Origin: Candidatus Eisenbacteria bacterium
GTDB taxonomy: Bacteria > Eisenbacteria > RBG-16-71-46 > JAFGJU01
Direction of reading: 5' to 3'
Length of the DNA stretch: 64,000 nt
NCBI GenBank assembly: GCA_026388185.1
Contig: JAPLKG010000011.1
Span: forward strand, 248,001 to 312,000
Made by a program: the position numbers and the translations under genes. A model generated the notes under the pieces. The model saw only the letters and a program-made list of their open reading frames with translations, was not told the DNA's origin and searched no databases. Shown one piece after another: positions 28,065 to 36,832 of this stretch. How positions within the stretch are numbered: position 1 is the first letter of the stretch; the number at the start of each line of letters is the position of its first letter.

Positions 28065-28898
28065 GTGAAGCATTCTAAGCTCGTGCCTCTGGTTTTCTTG
28101 ACGTTCGTTCTTGCCGCTGTTCTTCCTCCCGTGGCACGTGCCGGCGCAATCTCGCCTTCGCCTGCGATGGCCCTGGTGACAAAGGATTTCCGCGAGTCTC
28201 TTCAGGTTGCGGATGCTTCGTCTGACGTCTCTTCGACTTCGGATGCTTCGTCCTCCCTGTCAAAGAATGGAGGGAAATCGAGGGCCAAGGCACTCGCTCT
28301 ATCGACCCTGCTGCCTGGGGCCGGGCAGTACTACAGCGGGAGGAAGGGAAGGGCCAAGTTCTTTTTTCTGACTGAATCCGCGATATGGACCAGCTTTATC
28401 GTTTTTGAAGTGCAGGGTCATCTTAGAAAGGACAACTACATAAATTACGCCGGACTGATGGCGGGTGTCGACGCTGCGGGCAAGTCGGAAGATTTCTATC
28501 GCGCCCTCGGCCGGTACGTGCAAAGCGATCCTGGACCTGGAAGCTATAATGAGGACGTACGGAGGGAGGCAAGAGCGCTTTATCCAGACGACAAGCAGCA
28601 ACAGGATCAGTACGTTCAGGAGAACGGCTATTTTGGCAAGAACGCCTGGCAGTGGCAGTCAGAAGAGGACCAGGCTTACTACAGAAACCTCAGGAAGAAG
28701 AGTCAACTGGCTTTTCGCCGGGCCACGTATATGGTGGGTGTGGCCGTCGCCAATCGAATTCTGTCGGCCATGGATGCGGCCCGTTCCGTCGCAAATCCGG
28801 CAAAGCCGGCGAATACATCTCAAGGGCTCAGGTTTGAGATGCGAACAGACCCGGATTCTCCCGAGTACTTCATGGTCTGCTTGACACGATCCTTCTGA
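28065..28898 (+). CDS. DUF5683-like envelope protein, second of a pair
   Basis: A 277-residue exported protein with signal peptide LVPLVFLTFVLAAVLPPVARA. The core KALALSTLLPGAGQYYSGRKGRAKFFFLTES matches the DUF5683 pattern more closely than its upstream neighbour. A serine/aspartate-rich linker (SSDVSSTSDASSSL) precedes the core. Both proteins share a late segment (VNHVVSAVDALRLARN versus ANRILSAMDAARSVAN) and end with an aromatic beta strand. The start is GTG 28065 with GAGGG about 9 nt upstream. The role is unknown; the location inside the type IX-like block suggests an envelope function. Confidence 0.65.
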   Translation: MKHSKLVPLVFLTFVLAAVLPPVARAGAISPSPAMALVTKDFRESLQVADASSDVSSTSDASSSLSKNGGKSRAKALALSTLLPGAGQYYSGRKGRAKFFFLTESAIWTSFIVFEVQGHLRKDNYINYAGLMAGVDAAGKSEDFYRALGRYVQSDPGPGSYNEDVRREARALYPDDKQQQDQYVQENGYFGKNAWQWQSEEDQAYYRNLRKKSQLAFRRATYMVGVAVANRILSAMDAARSVANPAKPANTSQGLRFEMRTDPDSPEYFMVCLTRSF

Positions 28899-28972
28899 GG
28901 ACCTGCTTGTCTGTCGCCTTTCGCGCGCGGTCTTGTGTGTTCCTCCTCAAGCTCCAAAAGTGAGAATTTGCC

Positions 28973-29923
28973 GTGAAGAGACCGACTGTCGTCCTGCTTT
29001 GTGCTCTGCTTACTCTCTCTTGTGCGAGCGAGATGCAGCGTTCGCTGCCCGTTGCGTCCACCCCGGGACGCCCACCGGACGTCAGGCACGCATTCTCGTT
29101 TGGGTCCAGTGGCCAGTCACTCGGCCAGTTCAGAACGCCGTCGTCCATTGCAGTCGATTCCTTCGGCAATCTCCTGGTCGCTGACACTGGCAACAACAGA
29201 ATACAGAAGTTCGACGCATACGGACACTTTCTCCTGGAATTCGGGGGACTCGGCACGGAGGGGGCGGAACTCAATCGCCCTACCGACGCCGTCGAGAACT
29301 CTCTGTCCGTCTACGTTGTCGATTCCATGAACGAAAGGGTCCTCGAGTATGGCCCCGAGGGACGCTTCATATCGGTGTGTGTTTCGGGCGAGACGCTGGA
29401 CGGGTCTGGTAGAGGTTTTGGGCCCAGAAAGTTGGCCTTCTCAGAATCTGGATACGGTTTTCTGACCGACGTGGAAGCCGACGCCGTCATCGTCCTCTCG
29501 AAGTTCTGGGAGCCCATTTCTGTGATCGGTGGTTTTGGCAGCGGCGAAGGACATTTTGCGGACCCTCTCGGCATTACTTGCACGCGGGGGGGAGAAGTTC
29601 TTGTGTGCGACAGCGGAAATGGAAGGCTACAGATTCTAGACACTCTCGGTAATTTCGTGGCACTGCTCGAAACCTGCTCCGGCAGGGCGTTGTGTGAGCC
29701 AGTCGACGTGGACGCTGGGCCTGATGGAAGTCTCTACGTCGTGGATCGGCTCGGGAAAAGGGTGTTGGTTTTCAACTCTGACAGGACGTTCAGGTGCGAA
29801 ATACCAGGCTCAGATGGGCCCTCGTTGGTCTCTCCGTGTGCGGTGGCTGCTTCGTCGAAAGGAATCGTCTACATAGTAGACGGCGGCGCTGATGTCGTAC
29901 ATGCCTTCGAGACTAAGAGATAG
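28973..29923 (+). CDS. Lipoprotein with NHL-repeat beta-propeller
   Basis: A 316-residue protein with lipobox LTLSC near residue 17, so a predicted lipoprotein. Repeats of the NHL type are clear: TPSSIAVDSFGNLLVADTGNN, then RPTDAVENSLSVYVVDSMNE, DPLGITCTRGGEVLVCDSGNG and EPVDVDAGPDGSLYVVDRLG. These make a six-bladed propeller, usually a scaffold for protein or peptidoglycan binding. The start is GTG 28973 with a weak ribosome binding site. Its end overlaps the possible start of the large barrel gene that follows, which suggests translational coupling. Confidence 0.82.
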   Translation: MKRPTVVLLCALLTLSCASEMQRSLPVASTPGRPPDVRHAFSFGSSGQSLGQFRTPSSIAVDSFGNLLVADTGNNRIQKFDAYGHFLLEFGGLGTEGAELNRPTDAVENSLSVYVVDSMNERVLEYGPEGRFISVCVSGETLDGSGRGFGPRKLAFSESGYGFLTDVEADAVIVLSKFWEPISVIGGFGSGEGHFADPLGITCTRGGEVLVCDSGNGRLQILDTLGNFVALLETCSGRALCEPVDVDAGPDGSLYVVDRLGKRVLVFNSDRTFRCEIPGSDGPSLVSPCAVAASSKGIVYIVDGGADVVHAFETKR

Positions 29924-32900
29924 CTTCCGGCCACATGTACTGCCTGAAGCGGCGAACGAGCGTTCGAAGAGGGGAGAGGTACGAATTCTGCCCTTCCTGT
30001 CCGTTCTCGTTCTCTTGGCCGTGCTCGTCGTGCGGCCCGTGCGTTGTCTTTCAGAGGACGCAGTTTCGTCTCTGCCCTGCGCAGAGCCTGACAGCGTCTC
30101 GTGCGACAGCTCGTCCGCGGCCTCGTCGCTTGTTTCGTGCTCCACTCCTGACGCGTCCAGCAGAATCGCTGTCTACAGATTTCCGTCGCAGGTCCGGCGC
30201 CTCAAGCTCCCGGACACAAACATCTTTGTTGGGAGCGAGCGAGTCAGCGTCGACGGAAGATCTCTCTCGAGGAACTCCTACTTTCTGGACTGCGGAAAAG
30301 GTGAGCTCTTTCTGAGCGAGCCCGTGCCTCCCGTTGCAGAGATAAGAGTCGAGTACCGATACCTTCCCATCTACTTGAAGGGATCTTACTGCTTGCGTCT
30401 GCCCGGCGCCGTTGCCCGTTTGGGTGAAGAAGGGGCGACTTCTCTTGCGACGGCTGCCGGGGAAGGGAACCCCATCCAGAGAGAGCTGAGGGAGGAAGGA
30501 ACAAGGAGTGCTTCAAGCGGGCTCAGGTTGAGAGGGACAAAGACGCTTTCGCTGGAGGTCGGCTCCAACCGCGATGCCACGCTGAGGCAGTCACTTGATA
30601 TGAACGTGACAGGCGAGATTTCGAAGGGGCTAAGCCTGACGGCCGTTCTCACGGACAGGGACCTTCCGATACAAGCCGAAGGGAGAACGGAGGCACTAAA
30701 CGAACTTGATGAGATCAGAGTCGAATTGCAGTCTCAGGAATTCAAGGCGGCACTCGGAGACTGCAATTTCGTTTTGGACGGGGCCTCCCTGGTAAACGTC
30801 TCTCGGAAACTCGAGGGCGCGCAGGCCAGAGGGACAGTCAAGGGATTGGACGTCGTGCTGGCCGGGAGCACGCTGAAGGGCAAATGGGTGACAAGAGATT
30901 TCCTGGGAATGGAGGGGAGGCAGGGCGCGTATCAGTTGACGACGGACGCCGGCGCTTCGTGTGTTGTGATTGCAGGCACGGAGAAGGTATGGCTTGACGG
31001 CGTCAGTCTAAGAAGGGGAGAGAGTGCCGACTATTGGATTGACTACGGCTCAGGGAAACTCTACTTCACAAATCGCAGACCTATCACCGGGTACTCCAGA
31101 ATATCGGTGGAATACGAATACGCAACCGGCGACTACGAGAAGAATTTCTACGCTGCCGGAGCGGGCACCAATCTCAGCGGCGGGTTGGGAAGAGTGGAGT
31201 TCTTGGTCGTTTCCGAAGGAGATCAGAAGGCGTTGGAGGCGGGTTCCTTGACTGATGAGGAAGAGAGGATGCTGAAAGAGTTGGGAGATGCTCCGTCAAA
31301 CGGAACCGTCGAAGGCGCAATCTACGTGGGCGGCGGGAATGGGGACTACGAGCTGATCTCAGATGACTCGACCGGCACCGAATTCTTCAGGTTCGTGTCC
31401 GAAGGCGGCGGTTCTTACCTGGTCAGTTTCATCGACGTGGGCGAGAACAACGGATCCTACTTCGCGACGGCGGACACGACCGGCAAGGTTTATTACGCCT
31501 ACGCGGGCCTCGGCAACGCCGGGTACCGTCCTGGTAGACGGCTCGTTGCACCCACTTCCAAGAAGGTCGAGGACATGAGGGCCGACGTTTCAGTGGGAGG
31601 CTTTGATCTCAAGGGCGAGTTTGCGCTGAGCCAAACCGATCTCAACACTTTTTCCTCGATCGGTGACGACGACAATCTCGGCAAGGCGGGGACGATCTCG
31701 CTCAAGAGCGGAGCGAGGGGGATTTCGCTCGGCAGTTTGTCCCTGGGTCGCGTGAGTTTTGAGGGGAACTTCAGATCGATCGACGAGGAGTTTCGTACGT
31801 TCGGCAGCATCAACTCACCTTTCGAATACGAGAACTGGGCGCTTGCCGACAGTTCGCTCTTGAACCACGGAGAGAAAAGACTCGAGGCCAGGACCAACTA
31901 CAGTCCGTGGCAAACCGTCACGCTGGCCTTTCAGCACGGCGAGCTCTCCTCGACTTCGGGAATCGACGCGAGTAGAAACGTCTACTCGTTCGAGCGCGCC
32001 GGAAAGTTCTCGGTCTCGGGGCGGATTGAGAAGGCAGCCAGCAACGCAGTGGGTTCGAGCGAAGTCGGCTCCAGCAGAACCGTAAAATCACTGGGTTCGC
32101 GCGTCGGTGGCTGGAACGTCGTTCCTTCCATCAGCTACTATTCGGAAGTCAAAGAAAACGATGACGGGACAGGAGTGATGGCAGAAGAGGTCGGAGGCGG
32201 ACTCTCCTCTGCGTGGAGAGCTCCGCTGTCCGTGAAGATCGAGGAGAGATACAGGATAGAGTATCTGGGCACCAGGGCGAACCGCACGAGAAGCTACGAT
32301 GCCATCACGCATTCACTGGGAATGGAGATAAACAGGTGGAGATCGGTGAGCGCCTCGTGTGAGTACTCGGTTCGCGACCTGAACGGCTACAACGGTCTCG
32401 AAAGCGTGCGAACAGAGCTTGGGAAGCTCTTCGTTTCGCAGAGCACGCCCTCCGGCAAGTTGAGCTACGAGATCAACCATCTTGTCACGACTCTGAATAT
32501 GCAGTCCAGGACGAAGAACATCGTCTATGTCGGCCAGAACGGGGGAAGCTACGACAGCACGGGTACCTTCAGGGGGAGAGGCGACTACGACGTTGAGATA
32601 ATCGACCTTGCTTCTTCGGCGCTGAGCGCGGACGCCACAACGAGCGCCACTCTTGCGCTGAAGCCGTTTCGAGGAATGGAGAAAAACTCCCCCTTGAAAG
32701 GAATCTTGGAGGGCCTTTCGTCCTCCAGCCTCTTCAGATCTTCCGGGACGCTTCGAGGCGCGCCCGGGCCTTTCTCTCTGCTAGTCAGTCCCATGTACAC
32801 CGAGTCCCCGGACGCAATCAGAAGCGACGGACTCATCCGTGAAGAGCTGGAGATGACGTCTTTCTCGAAGAAGGTGGCGTTGAGGTACCGCTACGAGCTG

Positions 32901-33461
32901 TCCAGGAGTGTGTACCACCAGTACGAGAACGTGTTGGAGAGATCGATGGAGTCGAGGCAGGGTGTGAGGCTGCGTGGCGAAGCGGGGCGAGCCCTGACTG
33001 TGGAACTGGAACAACTCTGGCGTGATAGGGGCAGAGAGGTGCTGCTGAAGGGGGGCACGCCGGTTGCGAGTGAGGCCGTCGGGACGGAGACTAGCCTTGA
33101 TTTGAAATATCTTCCCGTGAGGGCAATCGAATTGTCGCTCTCCGGCTCGATCTCCGGGCTCAGGGACGCGGATACCGGAGGCAACGTGAGGGTCTCCAAG
33201 TTCTCGCCGTCCGCCACCTACGGAGCCGGCAGGTCCACCCGCGCGAGGCTGGCGCTTACACTGTCCTCGTACGCCGGAGACGTGGGCGTGCTTGCCGTCG
33301 GGACCGCGGGAGCCTTTGTTTCACCCAACAGAGTGGAGATCGTCTTCTCCGTCGATCACACTGCCGGGCAACATCTCACTATTTCATCAAGCGTGAGTTC
33401 TCGAAAGAGCACGGAGAATGTTGTGACGGACGGCCGCGTCGAAATGAGGGCGTACTTCTAG
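29892..33461 (+). CDS. Very large predicted outer-membrane beta-barrel protein, unknown family
   Basis: About 1150-1190 residues. After a hydrophobic signal (LPFLSVLVLLAVLVV) come two copies of a beta-sandwich motif, FVGSERVSVDGRSL...YFLDCGKGELFLS near 100 and IAGTEKVWLDGVSL...YWIDYGSGKLYFT near 370. Between them lies a conserved-looking stretch (LPIQAEGRTEALNELDEIRVEL, ALGDCNFVLDG). The C-terminal ~700 residues are alternating beta strands ending RVEMRAYF, a terminal Phe typical of BAM substrates. I do not recognise the family with certainty; size and context suggest a channel or translocon. The start is unclear: ATG 29892 and 29901 overlap the previous gene, while the good Shine-Dalgarno at 29969-29979 precedes only ATT/CTG codons. 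Confidence 0.65.
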   Translation: MSYMPSRLRDSFRPHVLPEAANERSKRGEVRILPFLSVLVLLAVLVVRPVRCLSEDAVSSLPCAEPDSVSCDSSSAASSLVSCSTPDASSRIAVYRFPSQVRRLKLPDTNIFVGSERVSVDGRSLSRNSYFLDCGKGELFLSEPVPPVAEIRVEYRYLPIYLKGSYCLRLPGAVARLGEEGATSLATAAGEGNPIQRELREEGTRSASSGLRLRGTKTLSLEVGSNRDATLRQSLDMNVTGEISKGLSLTAVLTDRDLPIQAEGRTEALNELDEIRVELQSQEFKAALGDCNFVLDGASLVNVSRKLEGAQARGTVKGLDVVLAGSTLKGKWVTRDFLGMEGRQGAYQLTTDAGASCVVIAGTEKVWLDGVSLRRGESADYWIDYGSGKLYFTNRRPITGYSRISVEYEYATGDYEKNFYAAGAGTNLSGGLGRVEFLVVSEGDQKALEAGSLTDEEERMLKELGDAPSNGTVEGAIYVGGGNGDYELISDDSTGTEFFRFVSEGGGSYLVSFIDVGENNGSYFATADTTGKVYYAYAGLGNAGYRPGRRLVAPTSKKVEDMRADVSVGGFDLKGEFALSQTDLNTFSSIGDDDNLGKAGTISLKSGARGISLGSLSLGRVSFEGNFRSIDEEFRTFGSINSPFEYENWALADSSLLNHGEKRLEARTNYSPWQTVTLAFQHGELSSTSGIDASRNVYSFERAGKFSVSGRIEKAASNAVGSSEVGSSRTVKSLGSRVGGWNVVPSISYYSEVKENDDGTGVMAEEVGGGLSSAWRAPLSVKIEERYRIEYLGTRANRTRSYDAITHSLGMEINRWRSVSASCEYSVRDLNGYNGLESVRTELGKLFVSQSTPSGKLSYEINHLVTTLNMQSRTKNIVYVGQNGGSYDSTGTFRGRGDYDVEIIDLASSALSADATTSATLALKPFRGMEKNSPLKGILEGLSSSSLFRSSGTLRGAPGPFSLLVSPMYTESPDAIRSDGLIREELEMTSFSKKVALRYRYELSRSVYHQYENVLERSMESRQGVRLRGEAGRALTVELEQLWRDRGREVLLKGGTPVASEAVGTETSLDLKYLPVRAIELSLSGSISGLRDADTGGNVRVSKFSPSATYGAGRSTRARLALTLSSYAGDVGVLAVGTAGAFVSPNRVEIVFSVDHTAGQHLTISSSVSSRKSTENVVTDGRVEMRAYF

Positions 33462-33499
33462 CGACGGCGGAGTACGAAATTCGGGAGTTACAGCGAACG

Positions 33500-35326
33500 A
33501 TGAATGCGCAGCACGTTATGCCGGATCGTGAGAACGAGCAAACGAGGCGTGAGAAGACCGGATTGATTCTGTCTGCCGCGCTCCTGATTCTCGTCTTGCT
33601 AGTGAGCGCGGGGCTCCCTCGGGCGGCATCGGGGGTTCCGGCAGGCGGCAAGGGCGCGCCACGTAGGAGTCCGGTGGAGATGGTGTTCTTCGGGAACACG
33701 ATTCTCAGTAGTTCCTCGCTTCGTTCCTCATGCGCAGTCTCGGGAGATCTTTCGGAACAGGAGATGAGTGCGAAAGTCTCGCAACGTGTCCTCGCAGCGT
33801 ACAGGGACATTGGCTACCTGGACGCCGCGGTCGAAAGCACCTCGGTCTCGAAAACAAGCGGGGGGAACAGACTGGTGGTTCACGTGCGCGAGGGTCAATC
33901 GACGAGGATAGGTTCCTTCAGATTCGTCGGCAACAGACATTTTTCTTCCACGGAGCTTGTTGCCGCGAGCGGGCTGCGAGAGGGAATGACGCTGACCGGT
34001 GGCTTACTCGACGCGGCTCTCGAGAGGATCGTGGGCCACCTTGCCGACCGGGGCTTTCCGTTTGCCGCCGCAAAGATCGGTGACTTTAGTTTGGATGACC
34101 GCAGTCTCGACTTTGTCTTCATGGTTGACGAGGGTCCGCTCTGTACCGTGGGTGATGTGTCGCTGGAAAACTCCGGGGCCCTGAACTCGAAGGCCTTGAG
34201 AAGGGCACTGGGCGTCAGGTTGGGAGAAGAGTACTCTGAGAAGGACCTCAGGCGTGGCCTGAGCTATTTGAAGAGGACCGGCCTCTTCACGGGAGTGGGA
34301 GAACCGGTGGTGGCGATCTCCGCCCAGGAGGGACAGCCGTTTCGTGAAGCGACTGACGAAAGCAAAGTGAGGATCACAATACCGGTTCGAGAAAAGAAAA
34401 CGACGTCGGTTTCCGGAGCCGTCGGTTTCAGAGGTCGGACGAATGAAGTGACGGGAGGGCTCTCGCTCTCGCTGCTCAACATAGCCCGTACCGGAAGAAG
34501 TGCGAAGGCAGGGTGGGAGGCCACAGGCGGAAACGTGTCAAATTTCCATTTCTCTTACGCAGAGCCCTGGGTCATGGGTCTGCCCTTTACCTCTGCGGTC
34601 TCCTTCGAGCAGGTCGTGAGAGACACGTTCTACGCGCACACGGCTGTCGGTGTCGTACTCAAGGTGCCGATGAGCTCGCTGGTTTCCGGCGAGATAGGCG
34701 CGAACTTTGAAAAGGGTCTCAACACGGAGGGAACCAGAACCAGGACTTCCCGACTTGCCTGGCTCGGAGGTATTGAGCTTTTGTCGGGAGGCTCGAGCTG
34801 GAGCTCGGAGAACTCTTTTCTTGCCACGCTGGAGGGAACCAGAGGGGAAAAGAAGATTGCGTATCTCTCAGAAAGCCGAACTGAGAAGGAAGTCTTCTCG
34901 ACCCTGACGGGCAGGGTGTTCCTCCAGAGGAGGCTCAAGGGCAGTCAAATCGCTCTCGTGGACGTCAAAGCTTCTGCCATTCTGGAAGGAAGACAACTCG
35001 CCACTCAGGACGAGCTTTTCGCTCTCGGCGGGAAGAGAACGCTGAGAGGCTACTCGGAACGGCAGTTTCTTGCCCAGACAGTGGGCTCGGTTCAATTCGA
35101 ATATGGTCTTGCCGTCGGCGAGGACGGCGGTAGGGTGTTTGGTTTTCTGGATTGCGGGTATGCCTCGACCCAAGCCCTCTCCACGGCTGCAAGGTTTCAC
35201 ACCGGCTACGGCATAGGCCTCAGGGTTCCGTCGCCAATAGGTCTGGCAGGCATAGACTTCGGCCTTCCTTCGGGCGAGTCCCTCGGCTCCGGAAAGATTC
35301 ACGTGGGGCTCGAAGGAACATTCTAG
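33500..35326 (+). CDS. Omp85-family outer-membrane protein (BamA/TamA-like)
   Basis: A 608-residue protein: signal peptide (LILSAALLILVLLVSAGL), about three to four POTRA domains (residues ~55-300, e.g. IGSFRFVGNRHFSSTELV and CTVGDVSLENSGALNSKALRRAL), then a 16-strand-type barrel. GGKRTLRGY near 511 is the motif 3 region of Omp85 barrels and the last residue is Phe. At ~600 residues it is shorter than most BamA (about 800) and fits TamA or a specialised Omp85. It directly follows the large barrel gene (38 bases apart). It may help insert that barrel, or serve as a dedicated transporter. Confidence 0.85.
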   Translation: MNAQHVMPDRENEQTRREKTGLILSAALLILVLLVSAGLPRAASGVPAGGKGAPRRSPVEMVFFGNTILSSSSLRSSCAVSGDLSEQEMSAKVSQRVLAAYRDIGYLDAAVESTSVSKTSGGNRLVVHVREGQSTRIGSFRFVGNRHFSSTELVAASGLREGMTLTGGLLDAALERIVGHLADRGFPFAAAKIGDFSLDDRSLDFVFMVDEGPLCTVGDVSLENSGALNSKALRRALGVRLGEEYSEKDLRRGLSYLKRTGLFTGVGEPVVAISAQEGQPFREATDESKVRITIPVREKKTTSVSGAVGFRGRTNEVTGGLSLSLLNIARTGRSAKAGWEATGGNVSNFHFSYAEPWVMGLPFTSAVSFEQVVRDTFYAHTAVGVVLKVPMSSLVSGEIGANFEKGLNTEGTRTRTSRLAWLGGIELLSGGSSWSSENSFLATLEGTRGEKKIAYLSESRTEKEVFSTLTGRVFLQRRLKGSQIALVDVKASAILEGRQLATQDELFALGGKRTLRGYSERQFLAQTVGSVQFEYGLAVGEDGGRVFGFLDCGYASTQALSTAARFHTGYGIGLRVPSPIGLAGIDFGLPSGESLGSGKIHVGLEGTF

Positions 35327-35400
35327 TCCGTGGCACGAGCCTCAATAGGAGGCGTGTCGCACGGAGGGGTGGCTCCGGGGCTGATGGAATCTACCGCTCC

Positions 35401-35429
35401 TTGACTTCGCGGAATTTCGGAGGTATAGT
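35401..35429 (+). promoter_or_regulatory. Sigma-70-like promoter for the thiC transcription unit
   Basis: TTGACT (35401-35406), 17-base spacer, TATAGT (35424-35429), 66 bases before ATG 35496. It probably drives thiC and the closely spaced genes after it. The leader downstream is too short for a TPP riboswitch. Confidence 0.6.
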
Positions 35430-35495
35430 CGGTTTTTGGTACGCGGTGTGGTGGTGTGGGTTTGTGCGAATGGAAACGTGAAAGGACGTGAGGAG

Positions 35496-36785
35496 ATGAA
35501 CCAAATCGACGCTGCCTTCAAGGGAAGCGTGACCCCTGAAATAGAGATGACTTCGATCTCCGAGAGGGTTCCGGTCGAGAGAATCCTCGAGGGTCTGCGG
35601 TCGGGACGAATCGTCATACCCAAGAACGGACGGAAGGAGCTGAAGAAGCCCTGCGGCATAGGGGAAGGCTTAAGAACCAAGATCAACGCCAACATTGGGA
35701 CGTCACCGGACGAATCGGACCTTCAGACGGAGCTTTGTAAGCTTAAGGTCGCCGTTGAGGCGGGAGCCGACGCGGTCATGGACCTGAGCACCGGCGGTGA
35801 CTTGAGGGAAGTGAGGACGGCCATAGTTTCCAAGTGTGACGTGCCCCTGGGAAGCGTTCCAGTCTATGAGGCCGCGGTGCTTGCCCAGTGTTCCGGAAGG
35901 AAATTTGCCGACATGAGCGGAGACGAGATGCTGGCCGCCGTGGAGCTTCACGCGAGAGACGGAGTGGATTTTGTCACCGTCCACTGCGGGGTAACCCATT
36001 CCGTCATGGAAATGGCGAGAAAGGCGACGCGGGTTACCGACGTCGTCAGCAGGGGCGGAGCGCTCCTCCTCGAATGGATGCACGCCAACGGAGAGGAGAA
36101 TCCCTTCTACTCGAGATTCGACGATCTCCTGGACATCGCAAGGAAGTATGACCTGACGCTGAGCCTGGGGGACGGCATGAGGCCGGGCTGCCTGGCCGAC
36201 GCAAACGATACCGCCCAGTTCGGGGAACTCCTGGTCATAGGTGAGCTTGTGCGCAGGGCCCGTAGGGCCAGGGTGCAGGTGATAGTCGAAGGGCCGGGAC
36301 ACGTTCCTATCCATCTTATCGAATCAAACGTGGTGCTTGAGAAGAGCACGTGCGACGGTGCTCCGTTCTACGTTCTCGGCCCCCTCGTTACGGACGTGGC
36401 GCCGGGATACGATCACATTGTTGGAGCAATAGGCGGGGCGCTGGCTGCCGCAAAGGGAGCGGACTTCCTGTGCTACGTGACGCCGTCGGAGCACCTGAGG
36501 CTTCCTTCTGTGGAGGACGTGAAAGTCGGCGTGATCGCATCGAGGATTGCCGCGCATGCTGCAGACGTAGCGAGGGGAGTGCCTGGTGCCGCTGATTGGG
36601 ACAAGAGTATGTCGGAAGCAAGACGGGCGCTCGATTGGGAGAAAGAACTGGCGATCGCCATTGACCCGGAACGCGCCAAAGCTGTTCGGGCATCCAGTCC
36701 TCCGAAGAATCCCGATCTCTGCACGATGTGCGCCGATTTCTGCGCGATGAAGAAGAGCTCTCCAGTCTTCAGAAACAAGAGTTGA
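35496..36785 (+). CDS. thiC: Phosphomethylpyrimidine synthase
   Basis: A radical-SAM enzyme that rearranges AIR into HMP phosphate for thiamine synthesis. ATG 35496 gives 429 residues starting MNQIDAAFKGSVTPEIEM, which matches the short-form ThiC N-terminus; the frame is open to 35436 but the extra residues look unnatural. Marks include RSGRIVIPKN, KINANIGTSPD, DLSTGGDLREVR, EGPGHVPIHLIESN and GPLVTDVAPGYDHIVGAIGG. The C-terminal cluster motif CTMCADFCAM is CX2CX4C. No other thiamine gene is nearby. Confidence 0.96.
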   Translation: MNQIDAAFKGSVTPEIEMTSISERVPVERILEGLRSGRIVIPKNGRKELKKPCGIGEGLRTKINANIGTSPDESDLQTELCKLKVAVEAGADAVMDLSTGGDLREVRTAIVSKCDVPLGSVPVYEAAVLAQCSGRKFADMSGDEMLAAVELHARDGVDFVTVHCGVTHSVMEMARKATRVTDVVSRGGALLLEWMHANGEENPFYSRFDDLLDIARKYDLTLSLGDGMRPGCLADANDTAQFGELLVIGELVRRARRARVQVIVEGPGHVPIHLIESNVVLEKSTCDGAPFYVLGPLVTDVAPGYDHIVGAIGGALAAAKGADFLCYVTPSEHLRLPSVEDVKVGVIASRIAAHAADVARGVPGAADWDKSMSEARRALDWEKELAIAIDPERAKAVRASSPPKNPDLCTMCADFCAMKKSSPVFRNKS

Positions 36786-36832
36786 CGTCTACGCTGATAT
36801 GGCACAATTCTGTGAGCGAAAGGAACCCGGCC

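Noticed and set aside
35327-35400. TPP-riboswitch-like pieces (GGGGCTGATGG, CTCCTTGAC) before thiC
   Set aside because: They lie upstream of the likely promoter at 35401-35429 and the conserved GAACCTG and CCAGCG parts are missing.
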